This document shows, piece by piece, positions 18,546 through 28,415 of a DNA stretch of 64,000 bases. This DNA comes from Clostridium tepidiprofundi DSM 19306 (lineage in GTDB: Bacteria; Bacillota; Clostridia; Clostridiales; Clostridiaceae). The notes under the pieces are model-generated. The model saw nothing but the letters and a program-made list of their open reading frames with translations. It did not search any database and was not told the origin of the DNA. How positions within the stretch are numbered: the stretch's first letter is position 1; each line of letters opens with the position of its first letter. Position numbers and translations under genes: made by a program. Location: positions 1 through 64,000 of the forward strand of contig NZ_LTBA01000008.1 in assembly GCF_001594005.1 (NCBI RefSeq). The letters run 5' to 3'.

Positions 18546-18841
18546 AATAAATTTGCCCCCTTTTATTTTAATTTTAAAAGTCCGTTAACCACTTATTTCA
18601 CATTAATTATATCATTTTATTATTAAAATAGAAATATTGTTATAAATATAACGTACAGGCTTACCATATATATATTGCAAATCGTTAAATTATAAAATTC
18701 ATATTCCTATCTAGTGCAACCTTTACTAAGGTAAATAAACTAGCTGAAGTATCTTATTTGCACATATGTTTTTTTGTTAATTTATATAATTATGAAAGTC
18801 TGCACTAGAAAATTATTCTTTTTTAAAACTTTGTAAATATA
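18546..18841. repeat. Gene-free gap with a 98-bp inverted-end segment
   Basis: No gene is visible in this 296-base gap. A segment at 18711-18808 is bounded by CTAGTGCA and TGCACTAG, and the similarity extends a few bases inward (CTTT near both ends). A related stretch of about 40 bases (CTAGAAAATTAT, then AACTTTG-AAGTATA) occurs at 20533-20575. It may be a small decayed mobile element. Nothing else was seen. Confidence 0.35.
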
Positions 18842-19870
18842 CTATTCTTTATGCTGAAAGAAGTTGTTTTTCCATGCAACAAATGAAATAATCAGTATTA
18901 CTATTGTCACCAAAAAATACGACCTTTGAGTGCTCATCTGCATAGCTATTATTGAAATTCCGCCTAATATAGCACTAATCAAATACATAACAATTACAGT
19001 TTGTTTTTGAGTTAATCCAATATCTAAAAGTCTATGATGCAAATGTCCCTTGTCAGCTTGCATTATAGGCTTACCATTTATTTTTCTTCTAATAATTGCA
19101 AATAAAGTATCGTAAATTGGCACTCCAAATATTAATATTGGTACTCCTAATGCAAATGCAGTTGCTGATTTAATAGTTCCTTCTATAGAAATCGCTGCAA
19201 GCAAAAATCCTAACAGTTGTGAACCCGTATCTCCCATGAATATAGTTGCAGGGTAAAAATTATACGGAAGAAATCCAATCAAAGCACTCGATAAAATAGA
19301 TGTAAGTATAGCAGCTTCAACTCTTCCATTTAAAATTGAAATAATGAATAAAGTTACTGAAGCTATGAGTGCAATTCCTGCAGATAAACCATCTAAACCA
19401 TCTATAAGATTAAAAGCATTCGTAACTCCCACAACCCAGAAAATAGTAAGTGGTACAGATAACCTGCCTAAATCAATAAAAAATGAAGTGCTGCTTACAG
19501 GATTCGTTACCTTTCCTATCCTAACACCATATATAATTAGTATAGTTGCAGCAAAAAGCTGTATAAAAAGCTTTAAAACAGGCTTAATATCTCTCAAGTC
19601 ATCAATAAAACCACCAAAAGTTATTATGGTAGCACCTAATACAATACCAACCTCTGATGATGTCATGTGCCCATTTTTTAAAATCACTCCAATAATGAAT
19701 GATATATAAATCGCAAGTCCTCCTAAAAGAGGAACTGGTTTTTTATGTATTCTTCTATTGTCCTTAGGAACATCAATTGCATTTATTTTAATAGCAATTC
19801 TTTGAACTATAGGTGTAACAATAAAAGAAATAATTGGTATAACCAATGTCATCATAGATAACTTATTCAT
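18842..19870 (-). CDS. UDP-sugar undecaprenyl-phosphate sugar-1-phosphate transferase (TagO/WecA/MraY family)
   Basis: The 342-residue integral membrane enzyme starts the synthesis of a lipid-linked wall polymer by moving GlcNAc-1-phosphate to undecaprenyl phosphate. About ten membrane helices are seen. Catalytic motifs are FGGFIDDLRDIKP (Asp pair near residue 85), NAFNLIDGLDGL (near residue 150), FMGDTGSQLLGF and HLHHRLLDIG (near residue 285). The HxHHR motif and lack of MraY-specific loops favour the TagO/WecA branch. The second ATG (19870) is used because AGGA is eight bases upstream. The polymer is unknown because no teichoic acid genes are adjacent. Confidence 0.88.
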   Translation of the reverse strand: MNKLSMMTLVIPIISFIVTPIVQRIAIKINAIDVPKDNRRIHKKPVPLLGGLAIYISFIIGVILKNGHMTSSEVGIVLGATIITFGGFIDDLRDIKPVLKLFIQLFAATILIIYGVRIGKVTNPVSSTSFFIDLGRLSVPLTIFWVVGVTNAFNLIDGLDGLSAGIALIASVTLFIISILNGRVEAAILTSILSSALIGFLPYNFYPATIFMGDTGSQLLGFLLAAISIEGTIKSATAFALGVPILIFGVPIYDTLFAIIRRKINGKPIMQADKGHLHHRLLDIGLTQKQTVIVMYLISAILGGISIIAMQMSTQRSYFLVTIVILIISFVAWKNNFFQHKE

Positions 19871-19986
19871 AAAAATCATCCTGTCCTATTTAAATTTACA
19901 CGGTCATCAAACTTTCTGTACTCTAGATTAATAAGTTATTGTTTTATATTCAAATTTAATAACCTATAGTTTAGTGAACTTACAGT

Positions 19987-20475
19987 CTAATAACCTATTT
20001 CTTCAGTCAAAGAATCATCATTTTCAATCCAATCACTTATTTCTATAATTCTATAATCATTATCAGTATCTCTAATAACAATCTTTTCTATTCCAGCATT
20101 GATTATCATTCTTTTGCACATAGTACACGAATTCGCATTTTTCACTAATTCCTTTGTTTTAGCATCTTTACCAACTAAATATAATACAGCTCCAATCATA
20201 TCCCTTCTTGAAGCACTTATTATGGCATTTGCCTCAGCGTGTACAGAACGACATAATTCATATTGAGTACCTCTAGGTACATTCAATTTTTCTCTCATAC
20301 AAACACCAATATCACAGCAATTTTTTCTTCCTCTAGGTGCACCAGTATATCCAGTAGAAATAATTTCATCATTTTTCACTATTATTGCACCATAATTTCT
20401 TCTCAAACATGTTCCTCTTTCTAAAACGGTTTCTGCAATATCCAAATAATAATTATGTTTATCTCTTCTACCCAT
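19987..20475 (-). CDS. Deoxycytidylate (dCMP) deaminase family protein (ComEB-like)
   Basis: The 162-residue zinc deaminase converts dCMP to dUMP for dTTP synthesis. Zinc and catalytic motifs are CRSVHAEANAI (His-Ala-Glu near residue 73) and SCTMCKRMI (CxxC near residue 117). The extra Cys/His features near RGRKNCCDIGVC are typical of dCMP deaminases. The ATG at 20475 follows GGAGTGCTTATA. It is probably a separate unit; the 377-base gap upstream holds a terminator for upp and AT-rich repeats. Confidence 0.9.
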   Translation of the reverse strand: MGRRDKHNYYLDIAETVLERGTCLRRNYGAIIVKNDEIISTGYTGAPRGRKNCCDIGVCMREKLNVPRGTQYELCRSVHAEANAIISASRRDMIGAVLYLVGKDAKTKELVKNANSCTMCKRMIINAGIEKIVIRDTDNDYRIIEISDWIENDDSLTEEIGY

Positions 20476-20685
20476 TATAAGCACTCCAATCTTTACTATG
20501 ACTTATCAAGTCATAAAATTCATATTTTTGTCTAGAAAATTATGCGATTTTAAGAACTTTGCAAGTATATATAATTAATCATTTCAAAAAAAGAACAAAT
20601 TAAATGTAGTTATTTTTTTAATACCTTACATAATATCATAATTACAATGGTACCCTTGTGTCCTATTATGCCACCCAATAAAAAA

Positions 20686-20714
20686 AAGTGCAATACCCTA
20701 GAGATAATGCACTT
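20686..20714 (-). terminator. Terminator of the upp operon
   Basis: AAGTGCA (20686-20692) pairs with TGCACTT (20708-20714). On the minus strand the hairpin is followed by eight T residues. The rest of the gap 20476-20852 holds only AT-rich simple sequence (repeated TATATTTAATATTTTA near 20806-20850) and a short similarity to the 18.8-kb gap. Confidence 0.75.
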
Positions 20715-20852
20715 AATTAATTATGTATGTCATACTAGCAACTTTTCTAAAATTATATTTGTAAACAAATTATAAATTTTAGAACTTGATAAGTATAGTC
20801 TAATATTTTATATTTTATATTTAATATTTTATATTTAATATTTTATATTAAA

Positions 20853-21482
20853 TTATTTTGTACCAAAAAGTCTATCTCCTGCATCTCCTAATCCTGGTAC
20901 AATATATCCATGTTCATTTAATTTTTCATCAATAGCTGCCACATAAATATCAACATCTGGATGTGCATTCATAACTGCTTTTACTCCTTCTGGTGCCGCT
21001 ATTAAACACATTAATCTTATATATTTTGCTCCTCTTTTCTTTAATGCATCAATGGCATCTATTGCAGAGCCTCCAGTTGCAAGCATAGGATCTGTTACTA
21101 TTACATCTCTTTCACTAATATCTTGAGGCAATTTACAGAAATATTCTACTGGCTGAAGAGTTTCTTCATCTCTGTACATTCCAATATGACCTACTTTAGC
21201 TGCTGGAATAAGCTTTAGCATACCATCTACCATTCCTAAACCTGCCCTTAATATTGGTACAATGGCAAGTTTTTTACCAGCTAACGTTTTACATTTTGTT
21301 TTACATATAGGTGTTTCTATTTCAATCTCTTGAAGCTGCATATCACGTGTTACCTCATAAGCCATAAGCATAGCAACTTCTTCAACAAGTTCTCTAAAAT
21401 CCTTTGAACCTGTATTTTTATCTCTTATAAATGCTAACTTATGTAATATTAATGGATGAGCTATTTGTGTTACTTTACTCAT
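20853..21482 (-). CDS. upp: Uracil phosphoribosyltransferase
   Basis: The 209-residue enzyme makes UMP from uracil and PRPP (pyrimidine salvage). The PRPP-binding loop is [16 protein letters not shown] near residue 130, and the uracil-binding C-terminus [18 protein letters not shown] is intact. The ATG follows AGGAGGGATTCAAT. It is 19 bases downstream of rpiB and co-transcribed with it, as in many Firmicutes (rpiB-glyA-upp in Bacillus; glyA is absent here). Confidence 0.97.
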   Translation of the reverse strand: MSKVTQIAHPLILHKLAFIRDKNTGSKDFRELVEEVAMLMAYEVTRDMQLQEIEIETPICKTKCKTLAGKKLAIVPILRAGLGMVDGMLKLIPAAKVGHIGMYRDEETLQPVEYFCKLPQDISERDVIVTDPMLATGGSAIDAIDALKKRGAKYIRLMCLIAAPEGVKAVMNAHPDVDIYVAAIDEKLNEHGYIVPGLGDAGDRLFGTK

Positions 21483-21501
21483 ATTGAATCCCTCCTAAAA
21501 T

Positions 21502-21951
21502 TTATTTTGAATATTTTTTTTCAATTTCTGTTATTTTGTTAACTCTTCTTTCATGTCTTCCACCTTGGAATTCAGCATTTAAAAACGCATCAACAATATC
21601 AAGCGCAAGTCCAACTCCAACTATTCTTCCTCCTAATGCCAATATATTTGCATCATTATGCTCTCTTGTAGCATGGGCACTAAATGTATCATGACATAGT
21701 GCAGCTCTTATTCCTGGAACCTTATTCGCAGAAATACTTATTCCAATACCAGTACCACATACTAAAATACCAAAATCATAGTTTTTAGATGCTACCTCCT
21801 CAGCTACTTTTAATGCGAAATCAGGATAATCACATGATTCTTCTGTATAAGTACCAAAATCCTTGATTTCTATACCTTTCTTCTCTAAGTGTTTAATGAT
21901 ATCTCTTTTTAATTCAATTCCTCCATGATCACTGCCTAATGCAATTTTCAT
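21502..21951 (-). CDS. rpiB: Ribose-5-phosphate isomerase B
   Basis: The 149-residue enzyme interconverts ribose 5-phosphate and ribulose 5-phosphate. ALGSDHGGIELK at the start, the active-site cysteine loop VCGTGIGISISANK near residue 67 and the catalytic His region HATREHNDANILALGGR mark RpiB. The ATG at 21951 is set by GGAGGTGTGATT; an upstream GTG overlaps that site. It is the head of an operon with upp. Confidence 0.96.
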   Translation of the reverse strand: MKIALGSDHGGIELKRDIIKHLEKKGIEIKDFGTYTEESCDYPDFALKVAEEVASKNYDFGILVCGTGIGISISANKVPGIRAALCHDTFSAHATREHNDANILALGGRIVGVGLALDIVDAFLNAEFQGGRHERRVNKITEIEKKYSK

Positions 21952-21997
21952 AATCACACCTCCATTTTTTGTATTATAAAAAAAGAAGACAATGGTA

Positions 21998-22453
21998 TTA
22001 CAAAATACTTTTATCTTCTTTCAACTTGTCTATTAGTAGCTCTAAGCTATTTTTTAAATCATTAAAAGTTTCTGAATATACTTCAATATCTCCTCCAAAT
22101 GGATCTAGTATATCACCATTTTGTCCTATAAATTCCTTCAAAGTAAAAATCTTTTGTCTATATATCGAAAAAGAATTAATCAAAAAATACTTTATGCTTT
22201 CAGTCATAGTTAAAACCAAATCTGCCTTCTCCAGCATATCTGAAGTCAACTGTACTGAAACTCTATCACTAATATCTATATCAAGATTTTTCTGTATAAC
22301 ATATGCAGCATTATATGAAGTCTTACTGCCAGGAACTGCTGCGACCCCCGCTGAAAATGCTTCCATATTGTCATGCTCTATCATATTGTTAAATAAAACC
22401 TCTGCCATGCAACTTCTGCATGTATTTCCAGCACATACAAATAACACCTTCAT
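21998..22453 (-). CDS. ywlE: Low-molecular-weight protein phosphatase, YwlE-like (probable arginine phosphatase)
   Basis: The 151-residue protein is an LMW-PTP-fold phosphatase. The P-loop is CAGNTCRS at residues 7-14 and the general acid region DPFGGDIEVY is near residue 115. In YwlE the Thr within the loop (CxGNTCR) confers phospho-arginine specificity, and it is present here. The gene sits between Sua5 and rpiB, as ywlE does in Bacillus. The ATG at 22453 follows GGAGGGTTAT. Specificity is inferred from the loop residue and synteny; the partner kinase McsB is not in the window. Confidence 0.85.
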   Translation of the reverse strand: MKVLFVCAGNTCRSCMAEVLFNNMIEHDNMEAFSAGVAAVPGSKTSYNAAYVIQKNLDIDISDRVSVQLTSDMLEKADLVLTMTESIKYFLINSFSIYRQKIFTLKEFIGQNGDILDPFGGDIEVYSETFNDLKNSLELLIDKLKEDKSIL

Positions 22454-22578
22454 ATAACCCTCCAAAACAATATAGTTTAAAAATCAAACATACTACTCTT
22501 TTAAATATGCTCCTCTAATACATCTACAATAATATATCTCCAAAACTATACACTATAAAAATCAATATACTGTAAAAA

Positions 22579-23628
22579 TCAAACCTGTATTATATCAAAT
22601 CCAGCAGATTTTTTTAATCTATTCATAATTGCTGCACCAAATCCAACTTCTTCAAAAGCTTCTGATAAAATAACATCAACATCCATATCATCAAATTTCC
22701 TTAGTGCTGCAAATAGATTTTTGCCTATATCATCAATATTTTCTCTACTACCTAACGACACAATATTTCCACTTTTATAATAATGCCTAGTTTCATCTGT
22801 TGCCATAATTCCTACTCGTTTATTGCTATCTATATAATTTTGCACCATTTCATTAATTTTTGCAATAGTTTTTTGTAAATCACCACAAATTATTTTAACA
22901 GGTGCTTTAGGAGCGTAGTGCCTATATTTCATTCCAGGTGCTTTAGGTCTAAAATTATCTTTAGGCTTTGATAAAATAGCTTTATCATAATATACATTTT
23001 TATCAACTTCTTTTAACATTTCAATAGTAATTCCACCCGGTCTTAAAATACATATATTCTCAGAAGTACAATCAACAATAGTTGATTCAACACCTACATC
23101 ACTGCTTTCACCTCCTAAAATATAATTTACTTTCCCTCCTAAATCTTCTATACAGTGCTTAACATCTGTTGGACTAGGTCTACCTGATATATTAGCTGAC
23201 GGTGCTGCTATTGGAACTTTAGACTCTCTAATCAATTCTCTAGCAATTACATTAGATGGCATTCTAATTCCTATTGTATCCAATCCTGCACTAGTTGTAT
23301 ATGGAATTATATTTGATTTTTTTAATATTAATGTTAATGGACCAGGCCAAAATTTATGTATCAATTTATATGCAATTTCAGGTATTTCTTCTACATATTC
23401 ACTTATATCAAAGTCCGATACATGAATTATTAGAGGATTATCTTGAGGTCTTCCTTTAACTTCAAATATTTTTTTTACAGCTTCCTCATTCAATGCATTC
23501 GCACCTAATCCGTAAACAGTTTCAGTAGGAAATACTACTAATCCACCAATCTTTATTACTTCTGACGCTTCCTTTATTGCTTCATAATCTATATTATATT
23601 CACTCATAATAGATACTTTTGTTTCCAT
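22579..23628 (-). CDS. ywlC: L-threonylcarbamoyladenylate synthase (Sua5/YwlC)
   Basis: The 349-residue enzyme makes threonylcarbamoyl-AMP for the t6A37 modification of ANN-decoding tRNAs. The N-terminal YrdC domain (about residues 10-205) shows FPTETVYGLGANA, KGRPQDNPLIIHV and IRMPSN...APSANISGRPSPT. The C-terminal Sua5 domain follows (about 225-349) after a linker with PKAPGMKYRHYAPKAPV. Both domains are complete. The ATG at 23628 follows GAGGTGATTATT. It is 25 bases downstream of the ZIP transporter. Confidence 0.95.
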   Translation of the reverse strand: METKVSIMSEYNIDYEAIKEASEVIKIGGLVVFPTETVYGLGANALNEEAVKKIFEVKGRPQDNPLIIHVSDFDISEYVEEIPEIAYKLIHKFWPGPLTLILKKSNIIPYTTSAGLDTIGIRMPSNVIARELIRESKVPIAAPSANISGRPSPTDVKHCIEDLGGKVNYILGGESSDVGVESTIVDCTSENICILRPGGITIEMLKEVDKNVYYDKAILSKPKDNFRPKAPGMKYRHYAPKAPVKIICGDLQKTIAKINEMVQNYIDSNKRVGIMATDETRHYYKSGNIVSLGSRENIDDIGKNLFAALRKFDDMDVDVILSEAFEEVGFGAAIMNRLKKSAGFDIIQV

Positions 23629-23653
23629 AATAATCACCTCAAACTTTTTAATA

Positions 23654-24373
23654 CTATATAATTTTTATTATAAATATTCCAAATATAATTCCTATCAATA
23701 TACCTATTGAGCTTAATTTTTTTCCACATAATGTTTTAGATTCTATAAACATCTTCCTTAAAACAACATATAACATTATACCAGCTGCAATAGATAAGCA
23801 ATTGCCTAAAATATAATCTGAAATGTCTCCTATAAAAATTCCAATCCAAGCACCTACAGCAGTCGGCAAAGCTGTCAAAAATGTGTATAATAATATTTTA
23901 CTTCTCCTAATATTTGTAACCATCAAAGGTGCTGCAACTGCAATTCCTTCTGGAATGTCATGAATTGATATCAATATACTCATTTTCAATCCTAAATTAT
24001 CACCTGCTGAAAATCCTAATCCCATGATAATACCTTCTGGAAAATTGTGCAACATGAGACCTAATGCAACTAAAAAAGCAATCTCTTTAAAAGTATTATT
24101 CTCATTCTTGCTAATATTGTCAACCAAAAATATTATTATAATACCAATTACCATAAAAAACACAGCATTTATTAAAGTAATTCTTTGAGTTGCTTCTGGA
24201 ATCAATTCTATTATAGTTATGCTAAGCATTAACCCACCAGCAAAACCAATTGCACTACCTAAAAATTCATTTGATGGTTTTCTTATACTTATTCCAAACA
24301 ATGCTCCTATCATAGTACCTACTAGTGAAACCGCTGTAGAAAAAAACACAATATATATTGTTCCTATTTTCAA
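23654..24373 (-). CDS. ZIP-family divalent metal transporter
   Basis: The 239-residue protein has about eight membrane helices. The metal-site motifs of ZIP transporters are in helices 4 and 5: MLHNFPEG near residue 130 and SIHDIPEG near residue 155. Uptake of zinc, iron or manganese is the family role; the metal cannot be told from sequence. In Bacillus the equivalent slot next to ywlC/ywlE holds the manganese exporter mntP, so an unrelated metal transporter appears to occupy the same neighbourhood. The TTG at 24373 has GGGGGA seven bases upstream and is preferred over the TTG at 24388. Confidence 0.88.
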   Translation of the reverse strand: MKIGTIYIVFFSTAVSLVGTMIGALFGISIRKPSNEFLGSAIGFAGGLMLSITIIELIPEATQRITLINAVFFMVIGIIIIFLVDNISKNENNTFKEIAFLVALGLMLHNFPEGIIMGLGFSAGDNLGLKMSILISIHDIPEGIAVAAPLMVTNIRRSKILLYTFLTALPTAVGAWIGIFIGDISDYILGNCLSIAAGIMLYVVLRKMFIESKTLCGKKLSSIGILIGIIFGIFIIKII

Positions 24374-24463
24374 AATAAATTCCCCCAAGAATAAAATATT
24401 TATAATATAAGTTTATTTCTATCCTTGGAAAATATTTCATAATGATATTTAATTTAATTAAAA

Positions 24464-24498
24464 AAGAGGCCATACTAAGTTAAAAATCATGACCTCTT
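24464..24498 (-). terminator. Terminator of prfA
   Basis: On the minus strand AAGAGGTCAT pairs with ATGGCCTCTT (one G-U pair) and is followed by TTTTTT. It lies about 30 bases after the prfA stop. Confidence 0.75.
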
Positions 24499-24526
24499 AA
24501 AACACAAATACTTGTTCAACTAATTA

Positions 24527-25606
24527 TTAAAATTCTGCATTGCCCAACGATTTCATTTTTTCAGATTGCTCTGCTGTAATCAATGCATCTATAACCTCAT
24601 CTATATCTCCATTAAGGAAAGACTCTAATTTATACAAAGTCAACCCTATTCTATGATCTGTAATTCTTCCTTGTGGGTAGTTATATGTTCTTATTCTTTC
24701 ACTTCTATCTCCAGTTCCAACCTGACTCTTTCTATCATCTGCAATTTCTTTATTTCGTTCTGCTTCCGCTATTTCAAACAATCTTGCTTTTAATACCTTT
24801 AAAGCCTTTTCTTTATTCTTAAGCTGTGACTTCTCGTCTTGACATGAAACAACTAATCCAGTTGGAAGATGTGTTATTCTAACTGCTGAATCTGTCGTAT
24901 TAACACACTGTCCCCCATGACCAGATGCTCTAAATACATCAATTCTTAAATCATTTGGATTTATTTCAACATCAACATCATCAACCTCTGGAAGTACAGC
25001 AACTGTAGCTGTAGAAGTGTGAATTCTACCACTTGATTCAGTATCTGGTACTCTTTGAACCCTATGAACTCCACTCTCAAACTTAAACTTACTATACGCA
25101 CCATTTCCCTTTACCATAAATACAACTTCTTTGAAACCACCAATATCAGTTTCATTTGCACTCATCATTTCCACTTTCCATCTATTTTTTTCAGCATATT
25201 TAAGATACATTCTGAAAAGATTAGCTGCAAATAATGCTGCTTCCTCCCCTCCGGCACCTGCTCTTATCTCAATAAATACATTCTTAGAATCATTAGGATC
25301 TTTAGGAAGCAAAAGCATTTTTAGTTCATTTTCTATATTTTCTTTATTTGCGGAAAGCTCTTTTATTTCCTGTTGAATCATTTCCTTCATTTCTCTATCC
25401 GATTCTTCTTTTAACATTTCTTTATTATCGTTAAGAGCTTCTAATGTATCTTTGTATTCTCTGTATTTTGTAACTATAATTTCTAATTCTGCGTGTTCTT
25501 TGCACAACTTCTGCCATTCTTTCTGATTAGCCATTATAGAAGGATCACTTATCTTATTTGAAAGCTCATCATATTTATTTTCTAAAAAATTCAACCTATC
25601 CAACAT
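24527..25606 (-). CDS. prfA: Peptide chain release factor 1
   Basis: The 359-residue factor reads UAA and UAG stop codons. The GGQ loop ([18 protein letters not shown]) lies near residue 225 and triggers hydrolysis. The codon-recognition region near residue 180 reads [14 protein letters not shown], the RF1 type. Coiled-coil N-terminal domain and length are normal. The ATG at 25606 gives the family start ([15 protein letters not shown]), with GGAG 11 bases upstream. prmC, which modifies it, lies 105 bases upstream. Confidence 0.96.
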   Translation of the reverse strand: MLDRLNFLENKYDELSNKISDPSIMANQKEWQKLCKEHAELEIIVTKYREYKDTLEALNDNKEMLKEESDREMKEMIQQEIKELSANKENIENELKMLLLPKDPNDSKNVFIEIRAGAGGEEAALFAANLFRMYLKYAEKNRWKVEMMSANETDIGGFKEVVFMVKGNGAYSKFKFESGVHRVQRVPDTESSGRIHTSTATVAVLPEVDDVDVEINPNDLRIDVFRASGHGGQCVNTTDSAVRITHLPTGLVVSCQDEKSQLKNKEKALKVLKARLFEIAEAERNKEIADDRKSQVGTGDRSERIRTYNYPQGRITDHRIGLTLYKLESFLNGDIDEVIDALITAEQSEKMKSLGNAEF

Positions 25607-25711
25607 AGCATCTATCACTCCGTATAAAAATTTTCACATTCTTGTATTATATCATAGTATAGTGTCTTTCACAAGAATAGCACACCAAACTTTTAGAGAA
25701 CCTATGAGTGT

Positions 25712-26563
25712 CTAGCTCTTAATTCCTATTACAACTCTATCATTGCCACTTAAATCCTTAACACATCTAATATCAACAAAGCCATTCGATTTAAGTATAT
25801 TTTTAACTTCTTTATTCTGATCATATCCAATTTCATATGCAAGCACACCGTTTTTCTTTAAAACTTTCAAACTCTGTTCAGTTATCTTTCTATAAAATTC
25901 AAGCCCATCTTCACCACCACACAATGCAGTATATGGTTCATAGTCTTTGACATCATCCATGAGAGTTGGTATTACATCTTTCCTTATATAAGGTGGATTT
26001 GATACTATCATATCGAACTTCAATCCATTAACTATTGCCTTTTCCAATAAATCACTTATTTCAACTTTAGTGCTTTTAGCTAATTTTAAATTATTTATAT
26101 TTTCTTTTGTCACTTCGTAAGCTACCTCTGAAATATCATATAATGTGACTTCTACATTTTTAAAATAATTTGCAATAGAAAGCCCAATAGCACCACTTCC
26201 ACAACAGACATCACAAATGTTTTTGATACCTAATTCTTTAATATATTTCATTGCTTCCTCAACAAGTATCTCTGTATCAGGTCTTGGTATCAGTACACCT
26301 TGCTTAACTTTGAAATTTATACCCATAAATTCGCATTCACCCAAAATATATTTAACTGGCATTTTGTCTTTTCTAATATTCACTAACCTAAAAAATTCAT
26401 CTTTTTCACGTTTTGAAAGTTCAAAATCTTTGTTCATAGTTATAAATAATTTATCTTTCTTAATAACACTACACATCAGTAATTGTGCATCAAGCATATA
26501 CGTTTCAATATTTTGCTCTTTTAATATGTTATATGCTTTAATCAATGCCTCTTGAATTTTCAT
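25712..26563 (-). CDS. prmC: Release factor glutamine methyltransferase PrmC
   Basis: The 283-residue methyltransferase modifies the glutamine of the GGQ loop of release factors. The SAM-binding region is CDVCCGSGAIGLSIA near residue 115 and the catalytic NPPY motif is VSNPPYIRKDV near residue 188. The N-terminal helical bundle is present. The ATG is four bases after the yqhQ stop, so the two genes are co-transcribed; prfA follows. Confidence 0.95.
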   Translation of the reverse strand: MKIQEALIKAYNILKEQNIETYMLDAQLLMCSVIKKDKLFITMNKDFELSKREKDEFFRLVNIRKDKMPVKYILGECEFMGINFKVKQGVLIPRPDTEILVEEAMKYIKELGIKNICDVCCGSGAIGLSIANYFKNVEVTLYDISEVAYEVTKENINNLKLAKSTKVEISDLLEKAIVNGLKFDMIVSNPPYIRKDVIPTLMDDVKDYEPYTALCGGEDGLEFYRKITEQSLKVLKKNGVLAYEIGYDQNKEVKNILKSNGFVDIRCVKDLSGNDRVVIGIKS

Positions 26564-26566
26564 AAA

Positions 26567-27469
26567 TTATTCAATCCCTTCAGCAGCTTTCAATGCTTTA
26601 ATAGCTACTTCTAATTGTTCTAAATCCGGCTCTCTTGTAGTCAGTTTTTGAAGCATTAGCCCAGGATATGCAAAAAATTTGGATAATTTGCTTTGGCTCT
26701 TACCCATCCATTTAATAATTTCATAAGTAACACCAGAAATTATAGGAAGTAAAACTATTCTATATATTATTCTTTCCAAAAGAGAATTAAATCCAGTTAC
26801 CGCAAAGATAATTATACTAACTATCATAACCAAAAAAAGAAAATTCGTTCCACATCTAGGATGCAGCCTTCCATATTTTGAAGCATTCTCTGGTGTTAAC
26901 TCATCTTCATTTTCATAACAAAAAATAGTTTTATGTTCTGCACCATGATACTGATATACTCTATTTATATCTTCCATTTTACCAATAAAATAAATATACA
27001 AAATAAAAATTATAACCCTAATTACACCTTCAATAATGTTTAAAACCAATGTATTGTTTATGTTTATTTTTCTAAACAATCCTGCCGAAAATGTAGGCAA
27101 TATAAAAAAAAGCAACACAGCTAAAACTAATGAAATAATTAATGAAAGTCCAACAATAACATCATTTGCCTTATCCTTAAATATTTTTTTGAAGTATTTA
27201 TCAAATTTTGAAGGTTCATCAGTTTCCTCAAAAAATGATGCTGAATAATTCAGTGATTTTATTCCTATAACAAGAGACTCAATAAGTGTAACAAACCCTC
27301 TAATGATTGGTATACCAAAAAATTTATTTTTTTTAGTAATAGGCTCTATGTCCTCTTTACTAACAATAATGTCACCATCTTCTTGTCTCACTGCAGTTGC
27401 CACACCATATTTTCCCCTCATCATGACACCTTCTATTACAGCTTGACCACCAACATCGGTCTTCTTCAT
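26567..27469 (-). CDS. yqhQ: YqhQ-family membrane protein (DUF1385)
   Basis: The 300-residue protein is recognised by GGQAVIEGVMMRG at the start, the YHGAEHKTIFCYE segment near residue 178 and GRLHPRCGTNFL. Four membrane helices follow (about 100-125, 145-165, 210-230 and 235-250). A structural or metal-related role has been suggested for the family, but the function is not established. It is close behind tdk and overlaps no gene. Confidence 0.9.
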   Translation of the reverse strand: MKKTDVGGQAVIEGVMMRGKYGVATAVRQEDGDIIVSKEDIEPITKKNKFFGIPIIRGFVTLIESLVIGIKSLNYSASFFEETDEPSKFDKYFKKIFKDKANDVIVGLSLIISLVLAVLLFFILPTFSAGLFRKININNTLVLNIIEGVIRVIIFILYIYFIGKMEDINRVYQYHGAEHKTIFCYENEDELTPENASKYGRLHPRCGTNFLFLVMIVSIIIFAVTGFNSLLERIIYRIVLLPIISGVTYEIIKWMGKSQSKLSKFFAYPGLMLQKLTTREPDLEQLEVAIKALKAAEGIE

Positions 27470-27472
27470 GTT

Positions 27473-28060
27473 TTATTCCTCCTCATCCATAGGAACTATA
27501 TGACAATTTCTGCATCTTGCCTCATACGATTCATGTGCACCTATGAGTACTATAGGATCAGAATACTTTGCAGGTTTCCCATTAATCAACCTTTGGGTTC
27601 TCGTAGCAGGATTTCCACACACAACACATATAGCACTAATTTTATCAACATACTCAGCAATTGCTAATAATTTAGGAATATTGCCGAAAGGTTCACCCCT
27701 AAAATCCATATCCAATCCAGCACAAATAACTCTAATATTATTATCAGCTAATCTTTTTACAATTTCAATTATATTATCGTCAAAAAATTGAATTTCATCT
27801 ATGGCAACAACTTTTGTATCTTTATCTAAATTTTTTATAAGTTCTTCACTATTCTTCACTGGAATAGCTTCTACTTTATCACCACAATGTGAAACAACAT
27901 CTTCTTTGCTATACCTATTATCAACGGCATGCTTAAAAACCTGTACCTTCTGTTTAGCAATTTTAGCTCTTCTAACTCTTCTAATGAGTTCTTCTGATTT
28001 CCCACTATACATAGGTCCAACAATCATCTCTATTGAACCATAATTTGTAAATAAATGCAT
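27473..28060 (-). CDS. tdk: Thymidine kinase
   Basis: The 195-residue type II thymidine kinase has P-loop [14 protein letters not shown] near residue 15, the magnesium-binding [11 protein letters not shown] near residue 85 and the lasso region near 170. Zinc cysteines occur as CVVCGNPA and CRNC. It phosphorylates thymidine for salvage. The ATG follows GAGGGTGTAAA. It is the first gene of tdk-yqhQ-prmC-prfA, divergent from rpmE. Confidence 0.96.
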   Translation of the reverse strand: MHLFTNYGSIEMIVGPMYSGKSEELIRRVRRAKIAKQKVQVFKHAVDNRYSKEDVVSHCGDKVEAIPVKNSEELIKNLDKDTKVVAIDEIQFFDDNIIEIVKRLADNNIRVICAGLDMDFRGEPFGNIPKLLAIAEYVDKISAICVVCGNPATRTQRLINGKPAKYSDPIVLIGAHESYEARCRNCHIVPMDEEE

Positions 28061-28154
28061 TTTACACCCTCCATATACTCAATTCTAATGCAACCATATC
28101 TATTGTAACAAATATTGATAATATTATAAAGCTGTTCATTCGTCAACCACAAAA

Positions 28155-28301
28155 TTACTGAACTTCAATTCGTAATATGCAATATAAATATTTAATATCA
28201 TATATTTTTTATTAATATTCACTATAAAAATCTCTGCATACTGCATTTTTTCGTTGTAATATGTATGATAAAAATCTAAATTACGAATTGAAGTTACTGA
28301 A
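28155..28301. mobile_element. MITE-like element A, copy 1, with 8-bp flanking repeats
   Basis: A 131-base element at 28163-28293 is bounded by perfect 14-bp inverted ends, CTTCAATTCGTAAT and ATTACGAATTGAAG. It is flanked by the direct repeat TTACTGAA (28155-28162 and 28294-28301), as expected for a target duplication. The body has no coding capacity. A second copy of 132 bases, about 80 percent identical by eye, lies at 36665-36796. It sits in the divergent gap between tdk and rpmE; the rest of that 355-base gap holds the rpmE promoter. Confidence 0.82.
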
Positions 28302-28331
28302 AAAATAATTTGAAAAATAAAATTCGTATTA

Positions 28332-28361
28332 TTGACTAAAGCTATATATACATGTTAAAAT
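28332..28361 (+). promoter_or_regulatory. Candidate sigma-A promoter of rpmE
   Basis: TTGACT (28332-28337) and TAAAAT (28356-28361) are separated by 18 bases, about 55 bases before the rpmE start. A second, weaker TTGACG lies at 28369. Confidence 0.55.
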
Positions 28362-28415
28362 AAAATAGTTGACGAGACGGGTATACGATAATTTCTTGAA
28401 AAAGAGGTGAAGAAA

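Noticed and set aside
24267-24473. Small minus-strand frame overlapping the start of the ZIP gene
   Set aside because: It is an out-of-frame shadow of the transporter and its leader, without a ribosome site.
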